Positions 32,150 through 42,959 of a stretch of 64,000 nucleotides of DNA are shown one piece after another; within the stretch, counting starts at the first letter, position 1, and each line of letters begins with the position of its first letter. This DNA is from Platerodrilus igneus. Lineage: Eukaryota; Arthropoda; Insecta; Coleoptera; Lycidae. Under the pieces are notes generated by a model. That model was not told where the DNA came from and made no database searches. It saw only the letters and a program-made list of their open reading frames with translations. The stretch covers positions 417,001 to 481,000 of the forward strand of contig JARFIW010000999.1 in assembly GCA_036346225.1 (NCBI GenBank), in the 5' to 3' direction. The position numbers and the translations under genes were made by a program.

Positions 32150-32350
32150 TTTGCAAAATGGTTAAGCTTCTCTAACATTCATAACAGCTGCATTGATATA
32201 AATAGTATTTCTTACTAGGTGCTTAGTACTGTTAGAAGTTAGTGTTGCAAAATTCGTGTAAAATAAATAATGGTCAATCTTTCCATAGTTTTTTATTATA
32301 AATACAATCCTTTAATATTTTAACAAAAACCCCATTTGCACAAAGAACAG
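32150..32350 (+). mobile_element. Maverick fragment: integrase 3' end plus flank
   Basis: Matches 5228-5430 of element 1: the chromodomain end is legible (AKWLSFSN, then HNSCID in place of HNSWID), followed by TTAGAAG, GTAAAATAAATAATGG and TTTTTTATTATAA as in element 1. It begins about 90 bp after the LRR stop codon. Too short and changed to function. Confidence 0.7.
32262..32267 (+). promoter_or_regulatory. First AATAAA downstream of the LRR gene
   Basis: The first AATAAA after the LRR stop (about 200 bp) lies inside the Maverick fragment, and the same AAATAAATAAT occurs at the same place in element 1 (5345-5355). It could supply the 3' processing signal of the LRR mRNA. Confidence 0.4.
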
Positions 32351-32799
32351 TTTTTGTTTTTAAACTTATTATACAAACCTACACTAGCTACATTAATATT
32401 TCTAAAAGCGCTCACAATAATTTACTTTCAGCTAATTAATTAACTTATATCGATACATTATGATTAATTTATATTGATTTATATTATCACTGCAATAAAT
32501 ATATCGATAATTTTATTTGTACCACAAGTTTATATTACGTCACGACTTTCAAAACTTTAATCAGAACTTAATTTCCAAGCTAATATCGTGATCACAGACG
32601 TTTAGAACTATTTATATAATCGAAACTGCATTTAGAATCGACTCGCAATAACTATGTCCGCAAATTTATATACATTTCAATTGTTCTCGATTACTCTAAG
32701 ACATACTGGAATTATGCAAATCACATTTTCGAAATTTCCTACTGGACTTTAAGTAACATCTCGAATGTTATTACATGCCAAAAATCGGCTATGTATCAT
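32351..32799. other. AT-rich spacer, nothing recognised
   Basis: About 450 bp of non-coding AT-rich sequence between the Maverick fragment and the LTR element. Confidence 0.6.
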
Positions 32800-33408
32800 A
32801 TTTAGATTAAGTATAAATATGTGACTAAATTCCCGCCAGTATTTCAAATAAATTTGTTAAATTTCCGTCATTTCGGACAGTGCGTTTGCACAAAAGGAAT
32901 GCGCAGACGCAGAGTGATGGCGCAAATCGCGGTGTGTGACACGATATTATTAGCCAACGAGACATCGAACGGTGACGTTTACCTGTGTCGTTTTGTGTCT
33001 TTTCTTTTTCAGAATGTAGGTTTTCTCTTTATCTTGCTTTATCGTTCCTTACCTGGTTATTCCTTTGCCCTACTTACGAACGAAAAAGAGGGAACACGTT
33101 AAATCTGATTTCAACGAGGGCATGACGTAACCCTCACCAAACAACTCCAACAAACGAGATACCCGGAAGTTAGCATGACCCCTGCGCAAGGATGACCCGC
33201 AAAATCGTAAAAAGTTCTACATTTTTAAGTCGGTACTTTTTATCTTTTTAAGGTGCAACTTGTATCATTGTAAACGTATTTGGCATGTGATACAATTTGA
33301 CACGCATTTATGTAGTAATATCTTTGTTGTGCAATAATGTGAACGTGGATAGTATCGATGTTGCCAACTGTGGTAGTGGCTCTGAACGCGCGACGCGCGG
33401 TTGTAACA
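32800..33408 (+). repeat. 5' LTR
   Basis: Direct repeat of 35455-36066, with TATAAATA at 32812 and an end ...TTGTAACA. Contains a TTTCAG and a 93-codon chance frame only. Confidence 0.8.
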
Positions 33409-33409
33409 G

Positions 33410-33424
33410 TGGCGCCTGAACGTG
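33410..33424 (+). other. Primer-binding site
   Basis: TGGCGCCTGAACGTG starts two bases after the 5' LTR, the expected place and TGG start of a tRNA primer-binding site. Confidence 0.65.
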
Positions 33425-34439
33425 TGTTAAAAATTTGTCTTCGTCTCTCATTTATCTTATAAGGGGTGAGTTATGAATATCTTTGCGTTTTTTTCACTCA
33501 AATATAATAAAAAATTATTTTTTAAATTTTTAATGGCTTTTGATAAAAGAAATACAATCTGGCAACATTGCATTTGGTAATTTTTATCTTATGTTGGCGT
33601 GACATTGTATGTAGTTGAAATGTCAATCTGAAGCAATTATTCGGCCATGTTTAAACAGTGAGTGTTTCTTTCTTATATATGTTATTTCTAACTCAATTAA
33701 TTGGCATTTTTCTTTTATAGAAACAGTGTATTTATATTTAAATTTTCTCAAATAATTACCTAACCTAATTTAGGATAAACTAAAGCATATACCTTTCAAA
33801 TGTGTTAAGCAAATTACCCTAACCCTTTAAACATGTGCTTTGGATTAAATAATTTTTTTTGTAAGTATTCTAGCCATAGATAAAAACCTATATGATTAAA
33901 AAATTCCCTTAAAATGACATTAAATTTAGTTAAATAATTATTTTAATGCTGAAATTTCTATAGTTTATTGAAACCTGTTTTTAGTTTAAATTTTACCTAA
34001 CTATTACACTATCTTAGGTTGCCATGAGTTTAAAGTATTCCCTTACAATCTAAATAATTAACTATGGTTTACGAATTCCTTCTAAAAGAAAATTTTTTCC
34101 TCAAGTACAGCTAACGTAATTAACTGAATTCTTACCTTGGTATATCTATACCTTCTAAAACACTATAATAAACTTGATTTCAAAATATCTGCTTTCTTAT
34201 ACACTACAATAGTGAGGTTGATGATGTTTGTATTTAAGTTCATTTACTATCCCCTTTAGTTACGATAGTTGTTGATAAATTCCTCGAAGTAAAAGTAATA
34301 CTTTAATAATTTGGTATACTGGGTTTTTCTGTAGATGTATCGCAAGAATATTGCTTTTGTGCAGTGAGCATGATTTTGTTTTGATAGCAAATTTTTTATT
34401 TTTTTTTATCGGTATTGCAACGTAGCATTTTTAAAATCT
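33425..34439. other. LTR element leader/internal remnant, non-coding
   Basis: About 1 kb without coding sequence inside the LTR element; gag is missing or unrecognisable. Confidence 0.5.
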
Positions 34440-34600
34440 ATTTGGTCTACGCAAGACTTGTGATGGTTCGTCGTAGTTGGTCGCTCAGCAGTATGTTAGT
34501 CTAGACGATACTCATGAAGAGTTGGTCGCTCAGCATTACATAAGTCTAGACGAGACTCGTGTTAAGTTTGTCGCTCTAGTAATTTTCGCATTATTTTTTG
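34440..34600 (+). repeat. 45-bp tandem repeat inside the LTR element
   Basis: GTTGGTCGCTCAGCA...AGTCTAGACGA.ACTC unit at 34476-34520 and 34521-34565, with partial units on both sides. Confidence 0.8.
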
Positions 34601-34713
34601 AAGATGATGTTGAAGTTTTTCTTTATTAGTCTAGGTGAGGCTCAAAAGAGGGATTGTCACCCTAGCGATGATATGCGTTGTAAGACATATTTTTTTCTTG
34701 TTCTTTAACAATT

Positions 34714-35280
34714 TTGTTAGGAGTAAATCGAGTTTTAATTAACGCTATTTCTTCATATATCAATTCAGACCACACTAAGTGGGATGAAAATATCTTTAAA
34801 ATTGCTCAAGCTTTGCGTACTTTTAAACACGAAGCAACCCAATTTACGCCTTCTTTTCTTGTTTTTGGAAGATATACTCCAATCGATGGTAGCTTTTATG
34901 GTTCAGTTCCGGACGATATTAACGTAATTGAATTTGACGAAAAAGTACGCTGGGACAAAGACCAACAATCATTACCTTCTATCTTTAACGACGTTAGAAA
35001 AAATTTGTTAAAAGCTTACGAAAAGAGTAAGAACCGATATAATCTGCGTAAACGAGATATTTCCTTTGCTTTAGGTGAACATGTTTGGATAAAGAATTAT
35101 GTCTTATCGGATGCTACTAAAAAATTCTCTTCAAAATTAGCCCCTAAATTCATTCTATGTAAGATCACTCGTGTTGTTAGTCCACTTATCTACGAACTTC
35201 AAGACACCGAAGGAAAAAGCAAAGGAAGGTGGCATATCAAAGACCTTAAACCATTTTCTGCTGACCCAAATGCTAATTAA
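34714..35280 (+). pseudogene. Ty3/gypsy integrase, C-terminal part
   Basis: 188 codons, intact to the stop but lacking the zinc finger and catalytic core. ALRTFKHEATQFTPSFLVFGR is the classical region just after the DDE core, followed by the C-terminal domain (FALGEHVWIKNY, SSKLAPKFIL, YELQDTEGKSKGRWH). The start at 34714 is TTG, a further sign that the 5' part was deleted. Confidence 0.8.
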
Positions 35281-35454
35281 TTTTTTCACATTCCATTTCT
35301 TTAACGATTTACCTAATGTTGCTGTCCCTGCTATGAATTAGTTAACTTTATCCAGTTATTTCTATTTTATACAGCACTTACCTTCTACACGTTTGGCTTA
35401 TTTACTTTAAACTAGCTATTTTTTTGCTACCTGTTGACTTCCCCTTGGAATTAT

Positions 35455-36066
35455 TGTTAGATTAAGCATAAATATGTGACTAAATTCCCGCCAGTATTTC
35501 AAATAAACTTGTTAAATTTCTGTCATTTCGGACAGTTGCGTTTGCGCAAAAAGAATGCGCAGACGCGGAGTAATGACGCAAGTGCGCGGTGTGTGATACG
35601 ATATTATTAGCCAACGAGACGTCGAACGGTGACGTTTGCCTGTGTCGTTTTTTTGTCTTTTTTATTTCAGAATGTAGGTTTCCTCTTTAACTTGCTTTAT
35701 CGTTCCTTACCTGGTTATTCCTTCGCCCTACCTACAAACGAAGAAGAGGGAAGACGTTAAATCTGGTTTCATCAAGGGCATGACGTAACCCACACCAAAC
35801 AACTTCAACAGACGAAATACCCGGAAGTTAGCATGGCCCCTGCGCAAGGATGACCCGCAAAATCTTAATGCGTTCCACATTTTTAAGTGAGTACTTTTTA
35901 TCTTTTTAAGGTGCCACTTATATTATTGTAAACGTATTTGGCATGTGATACAATTTGACACGCATTTATGTCGTAATATCTTTGTTGTGCAATAATGTGA
36001 ACATGGATAGTATCAATGTTGCCAACTGTGATAGTGGTTCTGAACGCGCGATGCGGGGTTGTATCA
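35455..36066 (+). repeat. 3' LTR
   Basis: Starts TGTTAGATTAAG and ends TTGTATCA. Differs from the 5' LTR by scattered substitutions and small indels, so the insertion is not recent. Confidence 0.8.
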
Positions 36067-36429
36067 ATGTATCTATTGTAGTCTTTAAATGCAAAGTCTT
36101 GCACCCGTCAGTTAAAATCCTAAGGGTATAACGCCGCAGGTGGCCAGCAATCATCTTTTGTATTCAAACTTTTTGTCTGCGTTCTAATGTAATTATTGTA
36201 GTAGAGAGCAGACCAATTGGCGCTACAATAACCTTCAGCTTAAACCGCCGAAGCGATAACTAATTCCGTCACCTGGTCTAGTAATTATTTGGAAACATAC
36301 AAATGTGAATCATGTACGCAACCATACATCAACCTAAGCTTCAATTATGTTTAGTACTTTTGTCGATCATATCTGACAGTGTCAAGTTTTTGATTTATGT
36401 CAGTTATGGACAGAATGCAACGCTGAAAA
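36067..36429. other. Spacer, nothing recognised
   Basis: Non-coding sequence between the LTR element and the first SINE. Confidence 0.5.
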
Positions 36430-36600
36430 TCACAGCTGTAAGCCAACTAGTAAATACAGCTGTGATTTTGAGCGTCGCCTCGCAGTTTACAGGTTCAAAT
36501 CCTATCCGGAACCTAATATTTTCCATGTTTCTATTACTAGCTCGATTTGAAATAATCACTTAGGCTATGCATAAAAGTCTAAGCTATTATTTCATCGTAT
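36430..36600 (+). mobile_element. tRNA-derived SINE, copy 1
   Basis: B-box-like GGTTCAAATCC (36492) then the family tail (TATTTTCCATGTTTCTATTA, CTAGCTCGATTTGAAAT, GCATAAAAGTCTAAGCTATT). The head holds an inverted repeat AAAATCACAGCTGT / ACAGCTGTGATTTT (36426-36470). Confidence 0.75.
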
Positions 36601-36788
36601 TAACTAATTCCCTAGTATTACTGAAAATGCCTTGTGCAATTTCCAAAAATCTGTATCAAAATCATGGCATAAGTCAGATGTTGTAAGTCAGATATGATTG
36701 ACAAAAATGCCAAAGGAATTAAAAGTTAGGTTGGTGTATAGTTGTGTACATGCTCTAAATTTGTATACCTTTCTAATTGTAATCACCA

Positions 36789-36945
36789 GGCTTGTTGGAG
36801 TAATTGGTTAGTGCATCGGCGGTCACAACCGAAGTATACAGGTTCGAATCCTGCCCGAGATTTTATATTTTCCATTTTTCAATTACTAGCTCGATTTAAA
36901 AGTACCATTTAGGCTTTGCATAAAAATCTAAGTTATTATTTCATT
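36789..36945 (+). mobile_element. tRNA-derived SINE, copy 2
   Basis: The best-preserved head: A-box-like TGGAGTAATTGGTTAGTGC (36795) and B box GGTTCGAATCC (36841-36851), with the same tail as copy 1. The acceptor stem is not that of a working tRNA. Confidence 0.75.
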
Positions 36946-38469
36946 TTACAAACTAATACATATTTATTCACTAGCATTGTGCAATTACCCAATATACCGT
37001 GTGTTAACTAGGACGTCCAATCATAGAGATTTAACGTATAAAATCAGACATGCGAGTGAGTCCTGCTTTCCAAATTATTTTACAAAAAGTTCTTAAAATA
37101 AACGTTTTAGGGCATACTTTATAACATCTAAATCTATTGCTAAATTGTTTTGCCCGCCGAGTTCGCTAGCTTTCTGATTTTAATGGGTTCTATCTTCTGG
37201 AATTAATAGAACCATTGAGATCATACGAAATAATCCTCTGACAAACAATCTTTCAAATACAAAAATATTGCATCCGTACCAACTTTCTTTTATAAACAAT
37301 ATCTTAAATACGAAAATGATTCGAAATAACTTTCTCATCAGACTTATTTCAGTCCAGGACATCTCGTTCCTTGATTTATGCTGTTTTCCTCTACATAAGC
37401 CTCTAATAAACAAATCTTAAATCACTCATTAATAACTTCTTAATTAAACCTTCATTATAATTACTATGTACACCAATTACTTTTAGAAGTCATGTAATTT
37501 ATTTTCACTTCCCTTAAACCGTTTTGAGCATACCTGAATTCAGTATGTTTAATTTTTTTACTTTGTGTACTGACAAACCTCTGCGTAGATTTGCCAGAAA
37601 CCCTTCAAATTAAATTAAATTGACCTCTACACACAACTCGAACTCTGAAACTTAAACTAATAAACGAGTCTTTAGAAATCATTTAAACAGTCATTAAATC
37701 AAATTGATTTAAATTTTAATTTGAGTGCCTTGTTGTTGTTTCATTTTAATTCACCAGCTATGACCTTTACCAAAACATAATTACCAATCCATTATCGTGA
37801 TATTTGCTGCACCGAAAGGGTGTTATTTTTCATTTTAACAGATATTGAGATCCCATTAACTAAACTAAGTTTGGTTGATAATCTAATATTATTTCATTAG
37901 CCTATATTAATTACATTGTAATACCTATTGGCTGTGTGTACTAAATATGTGATACTTGAATTAAAAATAACTTATGTAAATGGTAACTTCCACAAGATCT
38001 GCGATCTTTCGTTTTATGCATTTAAGCGTGTTTTACTCAAACCCCCAAAGTATGGGATGTTTATTTTTTTTTACCTTTTATTTATTATATAGAGATTATT
38101 TACTTCTGTCTTTCTAAACTAACAAGAAAATTTAGTATATATCGTTGCTTGAAGTATTCGAAGATATACTTCAATCATTTTTATATGCCACTAATCCATG
38201 TGGTAACTTAATGAATTCTTCTTACGTCCGGTTATTACATTTTTTAATAAATAATAGTTACTACTTTTTCAATTGTTTAACTAACATAAAAACGATTAAA
38301 TTATTTGCAATAAAAGTTGCACTAATAAAAGTACATGATTATTGCTAGTAATTCAAGGAGAAATAATTTTTAACAAGTATAAACTATCGCTTATAATTTA
38401 TTTGTACTACATTTGTTTATTTATTTATTCTAAGGGTAAACCCCATTTTACAATTTAATAATTATAGAG
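36946..38469. other. Gene-free stretch, nothing recognised
   Basis: About 1.5 kb of AT-rich sequence. Short frames (37180-37413, 38145-38348) have no support. Confidence 0.5.
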
Positions 38470-38509
38470 TTTATTTGGTCTAGGCACGAGAAACGACAAA
38501 TGAAATAGG

Positions 38510-38968
38510 TTGGTAGAATTTTGCGACAAGAACAATTTAATAATCACAAACGCATTATTTCAACATCATGCCAAAAGACGATATATGTGGAAGATGCCAG
38601 GAGATATAGGAAGATATCAAATAGATTACATTCTTGTTAGACAACGGTTTAGGAATCTAGTAAAAGACTGTAGAAGCTACCCAGAAGCAGATATAGACAT
38701 TGTCCACAACATCGTAATTATGAAGGCCGCACTTAAATTTAAGAATGTGAAAAAAAGAAACGGAAAAAGATACTTGGACCTAGAGAAACTAAAAGATAAA
38801 GATATTCAAGAAAGATTCCAAAAAAAGTCAAATGAAATGCTCAAAGATAAGAAAATATCTGATACTAAGGAAGTAGATACCGAATGGAGTAACATTAAAT
38901 CCAGCCTAGACCTGGCGGCCATAGATATTCTGGGGTATACACAAAAAAAGATAAGAAACCATGGATAA
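38510..38968 (+). pseudogene. LINE endonuclease C-terminal part and linker
   Basis: Carries WKMPGDIGRYQIDYILVRQR, then the end of the AP-like endonuclease where the usual SDHN motif reads IVHN, so a catalytic Asp appears lost. A basic linker follows (QERFQKKSNEMLKDKK). The frame is preceded by LVEFCDKNNLIITN, typical of RTE-like LINEs. Stops follow at about 38966 and later. Confidence 0.75.
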
Positions 38969-39345
38969 CAAAAGATATCCTGAATTTAATAGAAGATAGG
39001 CGAAAATACAAAAATTAATCAGACGAAACAGGAAAATAGAGATACAAAGCCATAAAAAGTGAAATTATTCGCAAATGCAAGAAAGCTAAAGAACAGTGGA
39101 TTGATGAAAAGTGCAAAGAGGTACAAACTAAGATATAAGTAGGAAAGACAGATGAAGCTTACAAACTAACTAGAATCAATTTTAGGGATATAAAACCGTA
39201 TAACAAAAATATAAGGAACGCGGGAGGAAACGTCATTATAGAAAATGTAGAGAAGGTGGATAGATGGCAAGAATATATAGGGAATTTATAAGCAGGAAAG
39301 GAACTAACTGCATTAGAACTTGAATCAGACAATGAAAATGATGAC

Positions 39346-39783
39346 TTGGGATGTCCTATACTTAGAGATGAGTTTGAATTAGCATTAAAGGGTCTGAAAA
39401 ATGGTAAGGCGCCGGGTACAGATAAGGTGCAAGCAGAAACTCTAAAAGCCGCTGGACAAGCAGTAACAGAACGTCTCTTCCAACTTGTAAGCAATATGTA
39501 TGAGACAGGCGAGATACCCAAAGATTTTAAACGCAACATCATAGTAACTATACCAAAAAAGAAAGGCGCTGATAGATGCGAAAATTTTCGGACAATAAGT
39601 TTGACAGCACACTTGTCAAAAATATTAACTAGAATTGTACAAAGACGAATGGAAAAACAGACTGAAGAAATACTAGGAGAAGACCAATTTAGGTTTAGGC
39701 GAAACAAGAGAACACGGGAGGCTATTTTAGCTCTGAAAGTGATAATGGAGAAAACAATACAAAAGGAGAAAGCGTGTATATAG
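39346..39783 (+). pseudogene. LINE reverse transcriptase, N-terminal half
   Basis: RT motifs LKNGKAPGTDKVQAE, IIVTIPKKKGADRCENFRTI and the GEDQFRFRRNKRTREAI segment. A stop at 39781 precedes the VDLEKAF motif that is cut by the BEL element. Confidence 0.8.
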
Positions 39784-39803
39784 GGTTTGTAGATCTGGAA
39801 AAA

Positions 39804-39808
39804 GCATT
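39804..39808. repeat. Target-site duplication GCATT, left
   Basis: GCATT directly before the left LTR and again at 45340-45344 directly after the right LTR. Confidence 0.85.
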
Positions 39809-40193
39809 TGTTCACGCCTTAGCGTAGCGGCTGGTTCACAATAGCAAAAAATGCGTAATAAAATTGTGTAATAGATATGGTTGCATAAAAAACTTACCCC
39901 GTGTTCAATTATCACTTTACACTCACCACTAAATACATAATTGGTTAGGTAGGAGAGGGTGCTGAAGGAAGGAATAGAAGTACCCCACGTTGTTATTTAA
40001 TTAATTAACTAATGCCGACAAACCGGCGCGAGTGTGACATTTAATAATGGACTTGTGTTCTGAGAGAGAGCTGTGTCGACTGACTTATCTTATTGTTGTA
40101 ACCAGCGCTCACCTTGGCGATGCGCGAATAACAAATCGCCGTCGACAGATAAGAGGAGCATGCTTTTATTTTATATTAGGCAAGGCGTAAACA
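39809..40193 (-). repeat. BEL 3' LTR (sense orientation)
   Basis: Near-identical to 44964-45339, with a few indels (for example an extra TTAATTAAC segment and TTTTATT). Confidence 0.9.
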
Positions 40194-40393
40194 TAACCGC
40201 CCATCTAAAACTGAATAAGTTTTATACCAAAATAAAATAAATTATTTAAAAATACACCCTAGAAATGTTAAGGTTGCTAGGCAAATTAAAACAAACTTTA
40301 ATACAACCTTAAAATTTTAAAATTAAACGGAACATAAATAAGAGAGAAAATAACCAAAATAAAATTTATTCATTCAAAGGGAGGATGAGAAGC

Positions 40394-40765
40394 TTACTTA
40401 TTGGACGCGTAAATAAACCTGCAGCGGTTTTTACACATGCGACGATTAGAAGACTTGATCATAAATGGGCCGGCGAAATCTACTCCCACATGAGTAAATG
40501 TTCTGGACAGTTGAACACGGAAAGGGGGTAAATCGGCCATAAACAGTTGAGCAGTTGTCGCACGGAAGCGCGAACAAACAACGCATTTGTGGATCCTCTG
40601 ACGAACTAAGGAACGTATTCCAATAATCCAGAATTTTCGCTGAATATGTGATTGCGTCATGAATGCACCTGAATGCATAGATAAAAGGTGATAATTATCA
40701 CACAATAATCGCGATAAAGTGGCTTGTTTCGGTAATAGAAAGGGATGTCTGTTATCATAAGACAA
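40394..40765 (-). pseudogene. BEL integrase zinc-binding domain, truncated
   Basis: Overlaps the end of the RT frame in a shifted frame. Shows H...H and KCVVCSRFRA, then GVDFAGPF, the start of the catalytic core with its first Asp. The rest of the core is missing before 40390. Confidence 0.75.
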
Positions 40766-42936
40766 CAGGGAGTGACGCGACGTCCGCCCACCCTAACAAG
40801 ACCTAGCGAATCAATAAATGGGGACAATTTTTGGAGTTGTTTAGAACAACCCTTGTTTAAATTTAGTTGATTTATTTCTTCGGCGTAGAACTGCTGTTGC
40901 GTAACTCTTATGATAGTTATCAATGAGATATGTAATTCATCAGAAGAAAGAGAGCCTGATAATTTTTTATCAGAGTTCTTGCAATTGTAAATAAAACGGT
41001 TTACATATGTAACAGTACGCTGAAGCAAGGTGAGAGAAGAAAATTTATCCAAGAATTGAGTGGAACTTTTTTGTGTAGAAGTAACTAATATATTAGGGGG
41101 AGATTTTATTTCTGGAAGAATTTCTAGAGAAGGGGGATATTCCAAATTCCTGGAAGCCGTAATTAGATCGCTACAGTTAGATGGGCCATGCCACCAGATA
41201 TCGTTGTCAATCAACTGGTGCGCAATAAGACCACGAGAAGCCATATCGGCGGGGTTGTTTTCACCAGAAATATGGTACCACTGTTGAATAGCAGTGTATT
41301 CTAAAATAGTTTCCACGCGGTTGGCAAAAAATGTTTTTAATAAATAAGAAGGAGTGTTAATCCACGCTAGTACCACTTGAGAATCGGTGAATAATCTTAT
41401 TTCCTTCAAGGGATAAGGAAATTTATTAGAGATTATAGAATATACTAGTCGAGATAACAAAACAGCACCTAATAATTCCATACGGGGCATTGAAAGAAAT
41501 TTTAAGGGTGAAATTTTACTTTTAGCTTGTAGGAGATGGCAATTCGTGTTATCTGAAGTCGTGCCATGTAGAAAAACACATGCAGCATAACCTTTCTCAC
41601 TGGCATCGCAAAACCTTAAAAGTCGGTACTGTCCCGAGTCTAAAAACAAACAGCGAGGAATTTTCAAATTTGATAATTCAGTAAGGCGGGAACAAATTTT
41701 CTCCCACTTCAAACACCAGTCGGTGTCCGGCGTGTCGTCCCAACCTAAACGTTGTACCCATAATTGTTGTAAAAAATGTTTTATTAAGAACACCACCGGA
41801 GTCAACCAGCCGAGAGGGTCGAAAATTTTAGCCATATATGAAAGAACGGAACGTTTTGAAATATTCCCTTCGAAAGGAACAACATAGTAAGTGAAATTAT
41901 CAGAATTCGGGTTCCAAACTAGTCCTAATATTTTGATACCAGAGATTTCATCAGAAAATGCTACGGAGGGTTCTAATTCAGATTCCTGGAATTGATTTAA
42001 AAGAGAGTTGTCATTGCTGGACCACTTTCTTAACTGAAATTGGCCAACAGACAGCAATTTTATTAATTCAGATTGCAGCTGCTGAGCTGCCGCAACGGAC
42101 TTGGCTCCTGAAATCACATCGTCCATATACGTGTGATTCAGCAAGGCCACAGATGCTAAAGGAAATTGTTGTCCTTCGTCGATCACCAATTGTTTTAACA
42201 CGCGTTGCGCAATAAAAGAGGATGGAGTAAGACCATAAGTAAGCGTGTTCAATTCGTACTCTTGAACTCCGCTGTTGAGGGAGGGTCGCCAGAATATATG
42301 TTGGTATATTCTATCTTGCGCACGTACTAAAATTTGGCGGTACATCATTCGTATGTCAGCACAAAGTGCTATTTTGTGGGAATGAAATAAAAATATTATT
42401 TCGGGTAAACCTGATTGCAGTTTCGGACCAGCGTAAAGACGTTGATTGAGGGACTTACCGGTCGAATCATTAGCAGATCCGTTAAACACCACTCGTAGTT
42501 TAGTAGTACTGCTTGTGGTTTTATGAATGCCGTGGTGTGGTAAAATATAATCGGAGGGTTGCAGAGCAACATTCATGTGATTTAGAGATAGATATTCCTT
42601 GAGAAATGAATTATAAACTTTTTGATTTTCGGTTGAATTGCGAAGTCGCCGTTCTAAATTTAGATAACTGTTATAAGCAATTTCACGATTGCGCCCTAGA
42701 GGTTCGGCATTATCCTTGAAGGGTAGGGCTACAATATAACGACCAGTTTCATCGCGAGAGTGGGTACTAACAAAATGTGCTTCACAATAATTGTCGTCAA
42801 TATTCACAGCAGGAGGTTGAGAGACTTCTTCGAGCGCCCAAAAATTTTTTACTTCGCTTTCAAGAGGTTGCGACATTATACAAAGCGAAGTAGCGTTTGA
42901 CGGTCCTTGCGGAGAAGGCACCTGTCCCATTAACAC
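40657..42936 (-). CDS. BEL/Pao reverse transcriptase-RNase H
   Basis: 759 codons. RT landmarks: KLRVVFNGSA, ADIRMMYRQILV, and the catalytic TYMDDVISG. RNase H region: LRFCDASEKGYAACVFLHG, SMPRMELLGAVL, LFTDSQVVLAWI and NPADMASRG. These are the peptidase-A17/RT arrangement of Pao/BEL elements. The frame ends where a shift moves reading into the integrase zinc domain. In an intact element it would be part of the gag-pol polyprotein. Confidence 0.9.
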   Translation of the reverse strand: MLMGQVPSPQGPSNATSLCIMSQPLESEVKNFWALEEVSQPPAVNIDDNYCEAHFVSTHSRDETGRYIVALPFKDNAEPLGRNREIAYNSYLNLERRLRNSTENQKVYNSFLKEYLSLNHMNVALQPSDYILPHHGIHKTTSSTTKLRVVFNGSANDSTGKSLNQRLYAGPKLQSGLPEIIFLFHSHKIALCADIRMMYRQILVRAQDRIYQHIFWRPSLNSGVQEYELNTLTYGLTPSSFIAQRVLKQLVIDEGQQFPLASVALLNHTYMDDVISGAKSVAAAQQLQSELIKLLSVGQFQLRKWSSNDNSLLNQFQESELEPSVAFSDEISGIKILGLVWNPNSDNFTYYVVPFEGNISKRSVLSYMAKIFDPLGWLTPVVFLIKHFLQQLWVQRLGWDDTPDTDWCLKWEKICSRLTELSNLKIPRCLFLDSGQYRLLRFCDASEKGYAACVFLHGTTSDNTNCHLLQAKSKISPLKFLSMPRMELLGAVLLSRLVYSIISNKFPYPLKEIRLFTDSQVVLAWINTPSYLLKTFFANRVETILEYTAIQQWYHISGENNPADMASRGLIAHQLIDNDIWWHGPSNCSDLITASRNLEYPPSLEILPEIKSPPNILVTSTQKSSTQFLDKFSSLTLLQRTVTYVNRFIYNCKNSDKKLSGSLSSDELHISLITIIRVTQQQFYAEEINQLNLNKGCSKQLQKLSPFIDSLGLVRVGGRRVTPCCLMITDIPFYYRNKPLYRDYCVIIITFYLCIQVHS

Positions 42937-42959
42937 GTATCCAAAAATAGTGTCAATCG

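Larger units (their letters stand above)
32800..36066 (+). mobile_element. Ty3/gypsy-like LTR retrotransposon, internally deleted
   Basis: Two direct repeats of about 610 bp bound about 2 kb of internal sequence with a primer-binding site next to the left LTR and only the integrase C-terminal part of pol. gag, protease, RT and RNase H are absent. ATGTAT occurs just left of the 5' LTR (32791) and right of the 3' LTR (36067), a possible target duplication. Confidence 0.8.

Noticed and set aside
36789..36860. Functional tRNA gene
   Set aside because: A and B boxes are present, but the stems do not form a proper cloverleaf and the sequence continues into a SINE tail shared by two other copies.
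41060..42215. Plus-strand ORFs over the BEL RT
   Set aside because: Shadows of the long minus-strand RT frame.
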